Assembly (NCBI GenBank): GCA_963070105.1
Contig: OY718807.1
Location: forward strand, 1,178,001-1,242,000
DNA: 64,000 bases
Direction of reading: 5' to 3'
DNA from: Litomosoides sigmodontis
Lineage: Eukaryota; Nematoda; Chromadorea; Rhabditida; Onchocercidae
Below the pieces are notes generated by a model, which was given only the letters and a program-made list of their open reading frames with translations, was not told the DNA's origin and searched no databases. This document shows, one piece after another, positions 49,856 to 61,432 of this stretch; position 1 is the first letter of the stretch, and each line of letters starts with the position of its first letter. A program made the position numbers and the translations under genes.

Positions 49856-49924
49856 AGCATAGTGAGCTGTGTCAAAGTTTTTAAAACTATAAGTTTCAAA
49901 AACTTTAACACAGCTCACTATGCT
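49856..49924 (-). ncRNA. Near-perfect 33-bp-arm hairpin, candidate structured RNA or palindrome
   Basis: Two 33-base arms (left AGCATAGTGAGCTGTGT..., right its reverse complement) flank a 3-base ATA loop. Only two positions differ. Read on the plus strand they are C-A and A-C mismatches; read on the minus strand both become G-U wobble pairs, so a minus-strand transcript would be fully paired. That favours an RNA from the minus strand but does not prove one. The loop is shorter than typical of microRNA precursors. It could equally be a small inverted-repeat element. No similar copy was noticed elsewhere in the window. Confidence 0.35.
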
Positions 49925-52503
49925 TTAATTTAGTCAGTTTTAAAACATCCTTATTATTTTAATCATTGAACCTCTAAATCTTGCCACAGCTATAATGAAA
50001 AATTTTTTAAATAACGATATGTGCCGAAATTTTTTTTTATTTTTTCCAGCAACTTGAACGAATCTAATTTTGTGTGCTGTGTGTGTTGAGCAATGATCAT
50101 GCATGACCATTAGCGCCTTGGAAAGTAAAGCGAGAACCACTCATGGCAACTACTACTTTTCAAGAGAATTTCGAACAATGGCTGATGGCAAATCGAATTC
50201 TAAGATTAAACGAGGGGAAAGTGCTTGTTTAACGACCTGCTACGTGCATCAATTAAGACGAGTGGGTGAAATGATAAAACCAAACATTAAAAAACAATAA
50301 GCGAAAAGATCAGTAATGATGAGAAGTAAAACACTTCGTCGTTAGGCATTTCGGTTAACCCGATTGAAACGAATTTTCATTTACGGCTATCGGAATTGAA
50401 TACTTTTAGAAACAACCAACATCCTTTCGACACTTCATACTAATTCATACTAATTTTATGTGTTTGAAATGAATTTCATTTACTATTGCATGAGCTGATA
50501 GAGCAGCTATTAGAGTTTGCGTTTTGCTTGAATGTGTCGTTTCGTTGTTTATGAGAACAGTGATAGCTGACGAGGGTAATGGCTACTTCGCTAGCATTTC
50601 TGAACGATTATGTGTGGTCTGAAATTGGCGAGTCATTTAATGATGCACACCGTATGGTGACCCGAACCATCGGATAATAGGCTTGAAAGGTTTGAGGTTT
50701 GGCGTTTATGACGTTGATGAGGACGATGAGGACGGCAGAAGGTAGGAGACTGCTAGCGATTGACAGTCGGATTTTCGAGTAGTTCATGGAGTAAAGGTAG
50801 GAGAAGAAATGAGGAATACCTCAAGGCCAAACCTAATTGCCCGATGACAACTGCCAACTATTCTTAGTTTACCTCAACGAGCACTTAAACCAATTCCACT
50901 ATTTACAGTAATGGTTGTTTGAATCGTGAGGGACTATTTCTACCTTCAATTTCAAACATATTATTTACAATTTTATGAATTAATTTCAGGCATTGCGTCG
51001 GTCACGCCAAAAAACTAGCAGAATTCGTCCATCTATCTGTTGCTTGCTGGAAGAATTGAAATTTTTAACAATTGGAAATGAGGAAAGAAAAGTCATTTCA
51101 GCGGAACGCGTGGAAATGTTTATGGCTTTATATTTTTGCATAATTCTTTTCAAACTATTCCATAATTAGTTATTTATGTCACAGTCCTTTTTTTTCATTT
51201 TATTAAAATTCTAAAATTCCTTTGAGTACAAAAAATAAAAATTCCAATAGACATGCCAAAAAAAAGCGTAGCTCTTTTAAAAAAAGCGTAATTTTCAAAT
51301 TATTTACACAACTCGTAATAATATCGCTATTATTGATAGTTATAGAAAATTAGAGATAAATATATTCTCAATTTGTTTTTCAAAAAAAAGAGAAAAAATG
51401 CAGTGGACTGGCGTACAATACTGGCAAGGAACTGTGCAAAAATTTTGTTAGGCCTTTCTGAATAGTTCTGAAAGACAAAAAAAAACGATCAGAGGAAACC
51501 GACACTGATTTGATGTAAACCAAACGAACCAATCCATTATTCTATCCTTCAATCGATTAAGAATTAGGAAGAAAAAACGAATTTTCTGAGGTCATTTCTC
51601 AAAAAATGATACTTCTACCTTATTCTAATGCGACAATGATGGCGGAAAATGATAGAATTGCAAAAGCGGAAGAAATCTTCTCCATTTAATCAATTTTTTA
51701 ACAACAACAAAAAAAAACATTTCAATTATCTTGTGAAAATTAATTTTCACACAAAAAACAAGATGTATGTGTTTGAGAAGAGTTGCATAAGTAAATGAGA
51801 GAGAAGATGACAAGCTGCTCAGTAAAATTGAAATGAACTTTATGGAATTGAAGTCAATGTTTCTAATTTCATTTGCATGTTTTATCAAATATTACCGCAG
51901 TGATATCATTCCTAACTGTTAACGCTGCACTGATAACCAGATAAGAGAGAGTACGGTGTAGCAGCTGAATTGATTAAGCAATTTCGTCATCATTTCGACG
52001 TCTACTTCGCTTCATGCTAATTCCATTATTGTGCAACATCGCACTTCCATTCACTGCAGGAGCAAATCGCATTAAGAGATTAGTTTGATTGATAAGTTAT
52101 CACACGTTGCGAAATTTTTCACGAGCATAGCAGTGGAAAGAACCTTTTTCGTTGATTTGGGAGATTTACCTCGCTGATTTTATGCATTTGCATACACGAC
52201 AACACTGAAGGAGACGTGAATTCCCATAATTCATAAACCGTTCTCAACGGTTCTCCCAATTCTAATTAACTTCTGGAGGAGGAAGAGGACAGGGAAGGAA
52301 AGGGAGGAAGGAAGGAAGAGTGTTTTAGTGGTTGACAAAATCTTTGTTATTTCATGCTGTGAGAATTTGCTCTTTCGGCAAATACCACTCATCGGCAAAT
52401 ATAGCAACAAAATGGTGGAATTTTATTGAATAATTTTGATTACACAAAATTTTAAAGGTAAAACATGTCAAAACTAACAAAATGGACAGACAGATTAGAT
52501 TAT

Positions 52504-52506
<3 letters not shown>

Positions 52507-52599
<93 letters not shown>
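52507..52599. repeat. (CA)n microsatellite
   Basis: 93 bases of perfect CA repeat, the longest dinucleotide tract in the window. Confidence 0.98.
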
Positions 52600-52601
<2 letters not shown>

Positions 52602-53314
52602 AAATATTTTGTAAAATGAAATTTGGGATGAGAAGAAATACAAAATAAAATATATTGGTTTGATCGGTTCTCACACAAATTTTATTACCGATATTAGAGA
52701 AGTAACAAAAGAGAGGTAGTGAAATATACAATACATGCAAGGAGCTTTGATCTCTCCGACTGCATGTTTCAAACTTATCTACTTCCACATTTTCATTCAT
52801 GAATATGAGGGAGAGAGAGATTCTCCGTTGTTCTTTCAATAAGCGTAAACACTTCAGGTATTAAAGTTTACAAGTTTCTGCTAATTATTTTATTTTGCTA
52901 TATTGCCCATGATTTTGTGCCAATGAAGAAAGATATGTTTTAGACCTGAAAGATACTAGTTAGACTGGAAATTATCAAGTATTAATTGAAAATCAATGTT
53001 TCATGCAGTCTGCATCACTGATAGGAAAAAAGTTGAGGAAGAAAAGATGAGCCATTGGAAAAGCACTGAAGTGGAAATATCCAAACAGTTAAATTAAAAA
53101 ATTTCGATGTATAAATAATACGATAACCTAAATATATTTTAAATGAAAGTTTTGCACCAGTGAAACAGCAGGATATCCAACATGAATTCTCAAGCTCTCA
53201 CAGTACCTTTTATTACTTTCATATGACACAGTAGCTTTCCTCTTCCTATATAATCCATTTGTTGTAGAAATCACTTCTTTTATCCTCCAAAAGAAATCCC
53301 TTACAGAGAAGCGC

Positions 53315-53318
<4 letters not shown>

Positions 53319-53351
<33 letters not shown>
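53319..53351. repeat. (GA)n microsatellite
   Basis: 33 bases of GA repeat. Similar shorter GA/CT runs occur near 40625, 42228, 46815 and 53590. Confidence 0.93.
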
Positions 53352-53352
<1 letters not shown>

Positions 53353-54542
53353 AAAAAAAGTAAACGAAACACTCAGAGTATTTCATTTCATTTCAGAAAA
53401 AAATTTAATACATCATGTCACGACAAGCAGCAAAACTACCTGGCGGAACAGGTCCCTTCGTTCATCGATCAAATTCTCACAGCTCACAGCGGGATGAAGC
53501 AACAATCTCAGTGTTGTTAATGTTCACCAATTGTTAAGTGTCATGCATGTAACTCGACGAAATGGAAGAAAAAAACTGAAAAAATTTTCTTCTCTCTCTC
53601 TCTCTCTCCCTTTCTTAGAAATGTGTTTCTGCATTGTTTCTCAAAATAATTCCAGATTTATTTTTTGTATTTTAAATGGGTGAATGTGAAACAGTTGCTT
53701 ACACATATGCGTTAAAGCGGAAAACTTTTTATTGGAACAGAAACGTTTATAGGCATGTCACTCTCTCAAATCAAATAACGTCGTTAATAGAAGGGAAAGT
53801 TTTGTAAAAAAATACTGTGATGTTGAAATTCATGGCATGACCCTTGTTCATGTGTTATTGTTTTTCATTTGCATAAAAATTTGCCAGAAAATCGATCGAA
53901 CTAGTAAAAATGATTTCACACAAAATGACTTTTTATAGGGATCGACCAGTCAATAAGCTTCAGATAATCTATCATTCTTTTTAGACCTTAACAAAATCTA
54001 TCTCTCAATCGCCTGTTAGTAGTCAGACCTAATCCGGGATTATCCACTTATAAAAAAAACGTTATAAAGAACGGCGATCTTGATTCCCACGAAAATAGTT
54101 ATTTGACTATAAATCGACCAAAGGGACCTATTTTAAGTCGGACACTATGAACCATATTCATCATCTTCTGAATATGATTTGAGATACTAACTTCCTCCGA
54201 AATCTAAGTAAATGAAAGAACTCCTGTACGTGCACTATACTTTCGGAATTTTTGCCTTCATGAAGCAATTTTTAACAATAAACCTTGATATTCAACCCAT
54301 TTCATTACATATCCACATACATCTAAAATGTCATAAAAATACGGGTTCTATTACTTTCAATTTTCATTAAAAAATGCTTTACAAGGAAATTAAGAAATTT
54401 GAATGAACTGCATCTTCACGCCACCCCCTTTTCCTGCCGTAATGATGCAGTTCCAAACAGTTACAACTGTTTGTGTCGCCTTTTTTAACAAAGAAAAATT
54501 ACAATTTAAATGTACAAATGATTAAAATTTCATCATAAACGT

Positions 54543-57500
54543 TTAAACTTTGGTAGAGAACCAACAAGAAACAGATATACTGGGATCAAGTGCAAGAACA
54601 TAATGCCAAAAACCAGCCGGTATAAATAAACATTCACCAGCATAAAGTACACATTCGAAAACATGAGCTTCGCGAAAACGCGGAAATTTCGTTATATCCG
54701 GATATCGCATATCGAGCTGGAATTGACTAAGCATCATATGACATTTCTTTTATGAATTCAACAATCTTTGTTGCAAAAATGTCTTTCTCCACAAGAACCA
54801 ACTTATATAAAACATTACCAATATTACAACTACTCCTGTGCAAAATACATATATAATTAAAAGCTTAAGCACAATGTAAATAAAACAATAAGATGATCCG
54901 TCCTAACAAAAGTAATCACAAGCGCGAAGACAAACCTGACTAGTGTTGGTTAAAAATCCATCCTTTCGGGGGTATACGGCTTCAGTTTCAGCTGCAGATA
55001 CCAAACGTAGAAATTTCCTACCAACTACCTGAAATACTTAAATTCTTAACTTCTCTTACTGAAGCTTTACGTGCGTTTCTTGTATTCCCCCAACGAATTT
55101 TATGAAAAAAAACTGTGCTCAAGATAAGATGAAAATTGCCATCAATTAGCACAAAAGAACAATTATGGAACTAGAAACCTATCACAAGTTACGCTAGTAC
55201 TACCTGACAGAATATGTTATTTTTTGGATCAAAATGTAACGGCGACACAGTCCCCGCTGGTCCAATCCACACATTCATATCAACATTGTCAATTCCTTCT
55301 TCCCCAAATGCGCAGTAGTCGGGAATGATTATATCATCCAAAAGTTCCGGAATTTGATCAAACAATCGATGCTGAGCCAAGTAACCTGGATTATCCGAAT
55401 CCTGCAAATCTTATTAATTCATTCAAACTTATTTTCGCAAATATCTGAAGATTGCCTTTTTAATAACTTTGTGTCATTTTACCTTCCGCTATGAATTTCT
55501 GTAACTGACACTACAAATATTAGAAACTACAGTTTTTGTCGCAAGTTACTACGCGAACAAAAAATTAAACGCTCTCACAGACTGCCTTAATATTTTAGAT
55601 ACATTCCGAATTCAAAAGCATGGGTTCCATTAATTGTGAAAACATTAAAAGTAAAATAAAAATATATCGTACCTCACACTCTATGAATTTCTCTATAAAA
55701 TCATGAAATGTCATTAAAGTTTGTTTCCAATCGCTATCAGCATAATTGCTGCCGATTTCAATAGGAACTGTGCGATGACCAATACTTTCGTTAAAATACG
55801 AGAAGCTATAAAGAAATTATGGTTAGTTAATGACTGACATAAGAACACGACTGAGAGCAAATAGCCATAGATTCCCTTTTTTATCATCAGAACATACACA
55901 TCAAAATAATCGATGTATTAAACTTAAACACAACTTAAACACTTTTATAGAGAATCATGCCAGAGAAGCTATAAACCATACTTCCACTTTGCAAATGCAG
56001 GCCACTGATTAACAAGTCCTCTTATGACCACTGGTTTTTGATTTTCTATAATCTTCAACATCTCTTCGAACGATGGTAGCTCATAAACATTAACATCAAT
56101 TGAATTCAACAAGGGAGATGGCGGTTGCAAAAGCTTTTGTGTCTGCAAAACAAAGACACAATACGCTAATAACATTAAATAGTGCTTTCTAAAAAAACTA
56201 TAGTAGTAATATCCAAAAGAAGTTGCTAAACCAAATATGCACACTCACTAATTCACAAATAATTACCAGTTCATATAAAGATTAACTGCCAACTCACTTT
56301 TAGAGAAACGGGGTTTGATGGCTTCGATAATGAGGAATGTAAATGATGGGCGAGTGCTGACAACGCAAAACCATCAATATCACGACCCATTATTAAACCA
56401 ATGTCACAAGCATGTAGAGCTTCCTAATAAATAACAAAATATACATTATATAAAAAAATTTATAAATTGATACACTTCTATTACTGAAAGCTTTAGCAAA
56501 GATATTGCTTTATTACACAAAATCAGCGTTAGGCAACGCTGAAAGTTGATTAATACTAGCGGTATTAGCACGAAGACAAAAATAGTCACCTGTACTTGAT
56601 CCTCAAATTTCAAACACACTGCTTTACACAACATGATACTTGCGTAAAAAACCCTCCAGGCCTCGTCAACCTCTCCATAATGGCCAGTATTCAATTTTTC
56701 CCAAACTAATGATGCAAGGAAATTCTCCAGTTCCTTGCTGCGTGTGAAATCCTGCGTTAGCGTTGCTCGGGCGCATTCTCTGTAGGTTCGAAGTAACGAA
56801 TAACCAACCACATGTTCGTCTGATAAATGTTGCAGATGCATTAATCTGGGAATATTCTGCTCCTAAAATTATATATCTTTCACTAAAAAAAATGTAACAT
56901 TTGATACTTTAAGTTATGAAATGGGTACTTCCTCACTTGAGCAACCACGAATGTTAAAATAAAGCGTAGAATTTAAAAACTCGCAAGATTCAAGCACATT
57001 GTTGATATTAATTACACAAAAACATTAATTAGTGAGCGTGACACACTAAATTTATTACTAGCAAGAATCTCACTTGAACTTATTGAAAAAGAATTATGAA
57101 TGCACAAAACCAGTGCAACTTTGAAAACTAAATATATCTCGACTATAAAAACGACCAATTAACCTTGAATGACATAATGGTTCTTCTTATCTTCTCCATA
57201 ATGAGTGGGTCAAAGCATTCGCCTGGTGTATATTTATTTCCAACACAGCTAAACCCCCACAAATGTAATGTGGGCAGCTTATCTCTACGTGGAAAATAAA
57301 ACATTGTCTGAAAAAAATTAACCTTACTAATATGATTGTGTAGAATACGGAGAAAATTATATCACTGAAGTTCTTGTCGTCAATTCAGTTCAAAAATATC
57401 AATTTAAATGCAAATGATTCAATCTCATCAACATCAGAACTGAATTTTCAGATTGACTATGTCTTTAAATATAGATGTAATATATATCAAAATATCATGG

Positions 57501-58219
57501 AACAGTACTACGAGGTATTCCTTTCAATTCCCATTAACATCAGCTAATACAATTAGTTGTATGTATCGAGCAGTAATACCTTGTGCAAGATACCGGCATC
57601 CATAAATTCATCTGAAGCTACCACGAATCCAAGTTGTTCGTAAAACTTTACAACATGGAGTTGTGAATATGTTACCAGAACTTGCCTACTACACAGACAT
57701 CCTGCCAGCTCGATAGCACGCCGACATAGACGATGCCCAATAGTTCGTCGTCGCCAGTCATAAAAAGAATATTTTCCCTTTTGAATTAAAACAAATAAAA
57801 GAAACCACATATTTATTTAAATTCGTTGCAAATTTTATCTAAATTAAATTAGAAAGTAATGGAGAAATGACACGAACAATTGACGCAGAAACACATTTAA
57901 TCAACTCTGCGGATGTTATGGCCTTCAATTCTCAATTAAAGATAACTGCGAAAGAAAAGGGTACTTTGCGAACAGCAACTTGTTCCAACTTGACATATGG
58001 ATGCACAGAACGTAGACGGCATGTAGCGATTACGGAGCCATCACCAATCCACCGAGCAACAATATGCCAGCTATTTCTATCCTCGTCATCCACTCTCACC
58101 AATTCCTCCGAACCATACTCCTCGCCGAATACTTCGCGACGTAACGAATGACACTGTGCTAACAGACCTCGATCCTTCGACACGTCAAAATCTTCAAGTG
58201 TTACTTCACATCCTATCAT
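54543..58219 (-). CDS. jmjd-5: GNAT acetyltransferase-JMJD5/KDM8 JmjC dioxygenase fusion
   Basis: Ten phase-consistent exons: 57965-58219 (ATG), 57580-57777, 57164-57307, 56590-56862, 56298-56423, 55982-56142, 55673-55805, 55204-55401, 54936-55028, 54543-54716 (TAA). They sum to 1,755 nt and 584 residues, against about 416 for human KDM8. Residues 1-165 form a GNAT fold ([42 protein letters not shown]). The JMJD5 N-terminal helical region follows ([32 protein letters not shown]). The JmjC domain has [15 protein letters not shown], the iron-binding HFD in [10 protein letters not shown], and the distal His in GFWHYV. JMJD5 is a 2-oxoglutarate/Fe(II) oxygenase with reported hydroxylase and protease-like roles in chromatin and mitosis. 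The GNAT frame would stop at 57553 if the GTATTA donor at 57579 were not used, so a GNAT-only isoform is possible. The gene is divergent from the protease gene at 58528. Confidence 0.9.
57580..58219 (-). other. GNAT N-acetyltransferase domain of the fusion gene
   Basis: Exons 57965-58219 and 57580-57777 encode the beta-strand core and the acetyl-CoA region. The pattern resembles small YjcF/ElaA-like acetyltransferases: [14 protein letters not shown] near the N-terminus, then LEQVAVRK, and the C-terminal FYEQLGFV...DAGILHKTM. The usual R/Q-x-x-G-x-G/A pyrophosphate loop reads R-R-T-I-G-H (about 57733-57753), so the first glycine is Thr and the final Gly/Ala is His. This may weaken or alter acetyl-CoA binding. 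Confidence 0.75.
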
Positions 58220-58527
58220 CCATGAAACTAAGTTTCATTAAAATTCCACGTACTATTTGAACAGCATTCCCACGAATTTATTTGAATAATGACACTTTAA
58301 TCGCCATCTCACCACACACAACAACACAACAAAACAGTACACATCAAGCAAGTGGAGCTCTATAGTATCCAAAAAAACGCTTTAGTGCTTACTCCTTAAG
58401 TTGCAGCGTGATATCAAAATAAAATATCCGTTATAACTAATGAGACAAAAGATTATGCGGTTATTGTTTGTTATTGTGTGGTAGAGAGTTGGTTGATTGA
58501 AAAATTTTCCAGTGCAATACAGGACGG
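58220..58527. promoter_or_regulatory. Bidirectional promoter between the jmjd-5-like and protease genes
   Basis: 308 bases separate the two divergent start codons. They contain an ACAACACAACAAAAC segment and several A/T runs, with no clear TATA box. AAACTTAG eight bases before the minus-strand ATG resembles a 3' splice acceptor and may be a trans-splice site. Confidence 0.45.
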
Positions 58528-60827
58528 ATGACAGTGGGAGATGGTACGTCGAACGATGAGGGGAGCGTGGAGTTGTCATCGTGAGTAGTACCTTTCCCTC
58601 GGAGAGAAGTTACTAATGAGCTGCAGATGAGACATCAGTATAAGCTTAGAATAGTAGTAGTAATTAAAGCTTAAATTCTCAGTTTTAATTTGTCGTGGTT
58701 ATATACAGGTTTCTTACTTTTGAAAGAGATGCTTCAATTTCGGAAAAAATTTCAGATCAACATCGAGTGTTGAAACATGTCAAAGCTTGAAATCACCAAT
58801 TTTTACATGTGCTTCACCAACGAATAATGATAGTTCAACCATTCTTAGCCCAATAACGCTCACTCAAGAAGACTCTCAGAGAGAGTATGAGGAGATGGTG
58901 AAGCAAAAAGATGAAATGCGAATAACCGGTGGGACCGAAAAGACCTGGACAAGTAGGATAAAGAGACGAGTGCATAATGAAGAAGTATTTTGCTTAAATA
59001 TGGATTTATTCAGAGAAAAACTTCCTACTGAATTATACCAAATTGAATTTAACTAAAATTTACTGTTGGTTAGATAAACTATGGGGAGAGGATTGCGGAT
59101 GATTTAATCAACGAATATTGTGATAAGTTAAACACAGCACTGCGACATCGGTTCGATGGCATGCTCGCTATCCAGTACATCGCAGTAAGAGCTGATCATT
59201 AATTATTCTTTCAATCATTCATTCTATTATCCGTTCCTTCATTTCACATATCCATTATTCAATGTGCAAATTGTTTTTCCGAATTTTCTGTCAAAAAAAA
59301 ACAGAATTCCGCTACAATAATTTAGCAGAGTTGAAATGCGTTGATATTTGATATTAAGTAACATCGCCGTACGGTTACTGTTGAAGTTTTCCTTTAAAAT
59401 AAAAGGCATCACCTCTTTCAGCTTGACCCACAACATTTGGATGGGCTCATAACCGGTAGTAAACCAGTCCTTCAGATTCTTTTGGATCAGAAACGTGAGC
59501 ATTATGTACTTGTTGAACGAACACTTGTTGATGATATCGTGGTAGTATTTGACTCCCTTGCCACTTCCCGCAAAAAAGCCAGTGATGCGGTAAGTTGTCT
59601 ATTTGAAATTTCCGAATCCTATCCTAAATTTAACTCTCAGAAAAGTTTTCGAAGATCTCAATTGATTTAGCTTTGAAATTTCACCTAATTTTAGTTAAAT
59701 CATGGATTAGCAGAGCAGATTTTCAATATGTTCAAACACTTGTCACCGAATGATGAGGTGAAAGTACGATATGAAATTGCAATCGAAAAACAAGATGATA
59801 TGTGGTCATGCGGTCTGCACACAGTTGCATATATCACATGCCGAGCGTTCGATCGTGATCCTCGGTGGTATATGTTTTCAAATTACAAAAAAAAAAACTA
59901 ACTTTAAGATATACAAATAAAAGTTGCAAATTTCATGAAAAATGTCGGTTGGGTTGCTTCTAAATGGAAAATTCCAAGATGTCACAGTTAACCAAAGTAG
60001 CATCTTTCTATAAAGGATCTTTTCACATCATGCGATGAGTTCAAAACCTAAAACTATGCAAATGCATTGTTACAGCTACATATTCAACATGGAAAAAGTC
60101 TTGAAATATTTCTGTCATTTATTAAATCAGCAAAATCCGGATGTTGAGGAATTTCGGCACGCACTTGAACGATTTGGCAAGTAAGTTGGAAAATATTTTA
60201 AAGACACGTAAGGTAGTAAACTGGAACTTAAAGTTTCAAGACTTCTCAATTTCTTAAAATTGAATGCATCAAAAAGTCTCCTTTGTGCACAACAATATGC
60301 TCAGGCTTGGGAGGTAGGCTTCTTAGAGACCTTAGTAAACTTGCCTCTGTAACAGTTAACTTACTAGATTAGTACGAAGATTTAAGAAAATTCAATTAGC
60401 AAACAGATAAATGTTTTTCCTCTAAGTGCAAATAATTAACTAGTGGAAAGAATGGGCAAGTCACACATGCATTCAACCACATCCCATAGTCCTAATTAGT
60501 GAAATTTATAAAAATACAGTACTGACAACAGATAATACAACGGATAACATTCTTCTGAATGTCATTTTTCACAATTCTAAGAAGATATTTTCAGACTGCT
60601 GAGGAAAGAAGATGAAGTAATCAATCTTCTAAATGCATTTCAGATGGAAGCATCATCATCTGAAGGCGGAAGAAGCTATTTTTAAAATAATGAAGCGAGC
60701 TGACCATCAACTTCACATCGAAAACAGTGACACGCAGGAAATGAATGTATTAAGTGACAGCAGCTCAACAACCAGTGAATGTCAAGGGGATCTGAAGAGA
60801 GATGAAAAGCATGATGAAAATGAATGA
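58528..60827 (+). CDS. C48/Ulp1-like cysteine protease
   Basis: Seven exons: 58528-58580 (ATG), 58756-58984, 59074-59184, 59422-59589, 59695-59867, 60076-60180, 60644-60827 (TGA). All phases agree, giving about 340 residues. The predicted triad is spread over two exons: His in KREHYVLVERT, Asp in VVVFDSLAT, then the oxyanion Gln in EKQDDMWSC and the nucleophile Cys in WSCGLHTVAYI. The order H-D-Q-C is that of the Ulp1/SENP clan, which cleaves SUMO-, NEDD8- or ubiquitin-like conjugates. The region before it (ERIADDLINEYCDKL, AIQYIA) fits the substrate-binding front of that fold. The N-terminus is Ser/Thr-rich and disordered; the C-terminal tail is acidic and Ser-rich. Overall similarity to canonical SENPs looks low, so the substrate is unknown. 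Exon 5 has two possible donors three bases apart (after 59864 or 59867). Confidence 0.8.
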
Positions 60828-61432
60828 GTGCCACCTGGTGGTCACTCGAACTTTGCTGTCACGTGTGACATGAACACCTCTTCAGTTATTGTCGAATTAA
60901 GAAAGTAGTAAAATCTTCCCATTTCGCAACTAAAATAGAGCACAAACAGCGCAAATTGTGGTAGAAGTGAATAACAGATTTTAGCAACTTTTAATGAAAA
61001 GGACTGCTTGATCAGCTCTGTGCAACATGGCTACAACGTATTTGAAATTAAATAGAAATGGCTATCCTAAAACTACAACTACAAACGAACCTCCCCACCG
61101 CGCTTCCCAACGTTAACCCATGATTACACGAACCAAAAACCTCGAAAGTTCTTCCTTCCTCCAAATAGTATGCACCACTCAACGACGATATCATACGGTT
61201 GGCCGATGTTTGCACTGATATTTGGGTTTGGTTAATTCGATGTTCACGTGTTGCTGGTCTAGTGGGTCGTGAGCGGATGACGTGTATGAAAATTGTAAGT
61301 GTAATCTAAGTGTAGTTTAAGTATATAAGTAGTATGAAAACAGCTGCATATATTCTTGTGTGTTTTAGGTGTCCTATGTGAATGTTTTAGGAGACTGATA
61401 CCTAGTTGTTTACTACTTGCAGGTCACATGAA
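60828..61432. other. Intergenic spacer between protease and thioredoxin genes
   Basis: 605 bases between two same-strand genes. ATTGTAAGTG at about 61291-61300 looks like a donor, and TACTTGCAG at 61413-61421 looks like an acceptor twelve bases before the thioredoxin ATG. So the thioredoxin gene has a 5' UTR intron, a spliced-leader site, or both. The spacing is longer than typical nematode operons, so co-transcription is uncertain. Confidence 0.45.

Larger units (their letters stand above)
36701..54542. other. Gene-poor interval 5' of the Sox gene
   Basis: About 17.8 kb with no supportable protein gene. It holds microsatellites (43078-43134, 45017-45046, 49268-49304, 52507-52599, 53319-53351), many GA/CT runs, an isolated hairpin at 49856-49924 and a locally GC-richer patch at about 50500-50850. 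The interval matches the extended non-coding territory common around developmental transcription factors; this is an inference from layout only. Confidence 0.6.

Noticed and set aside
57867..58151. Plus-strand 94-codon frame
   Set aside because: Antisense shadow of the GNAT exon at 57965-58219.
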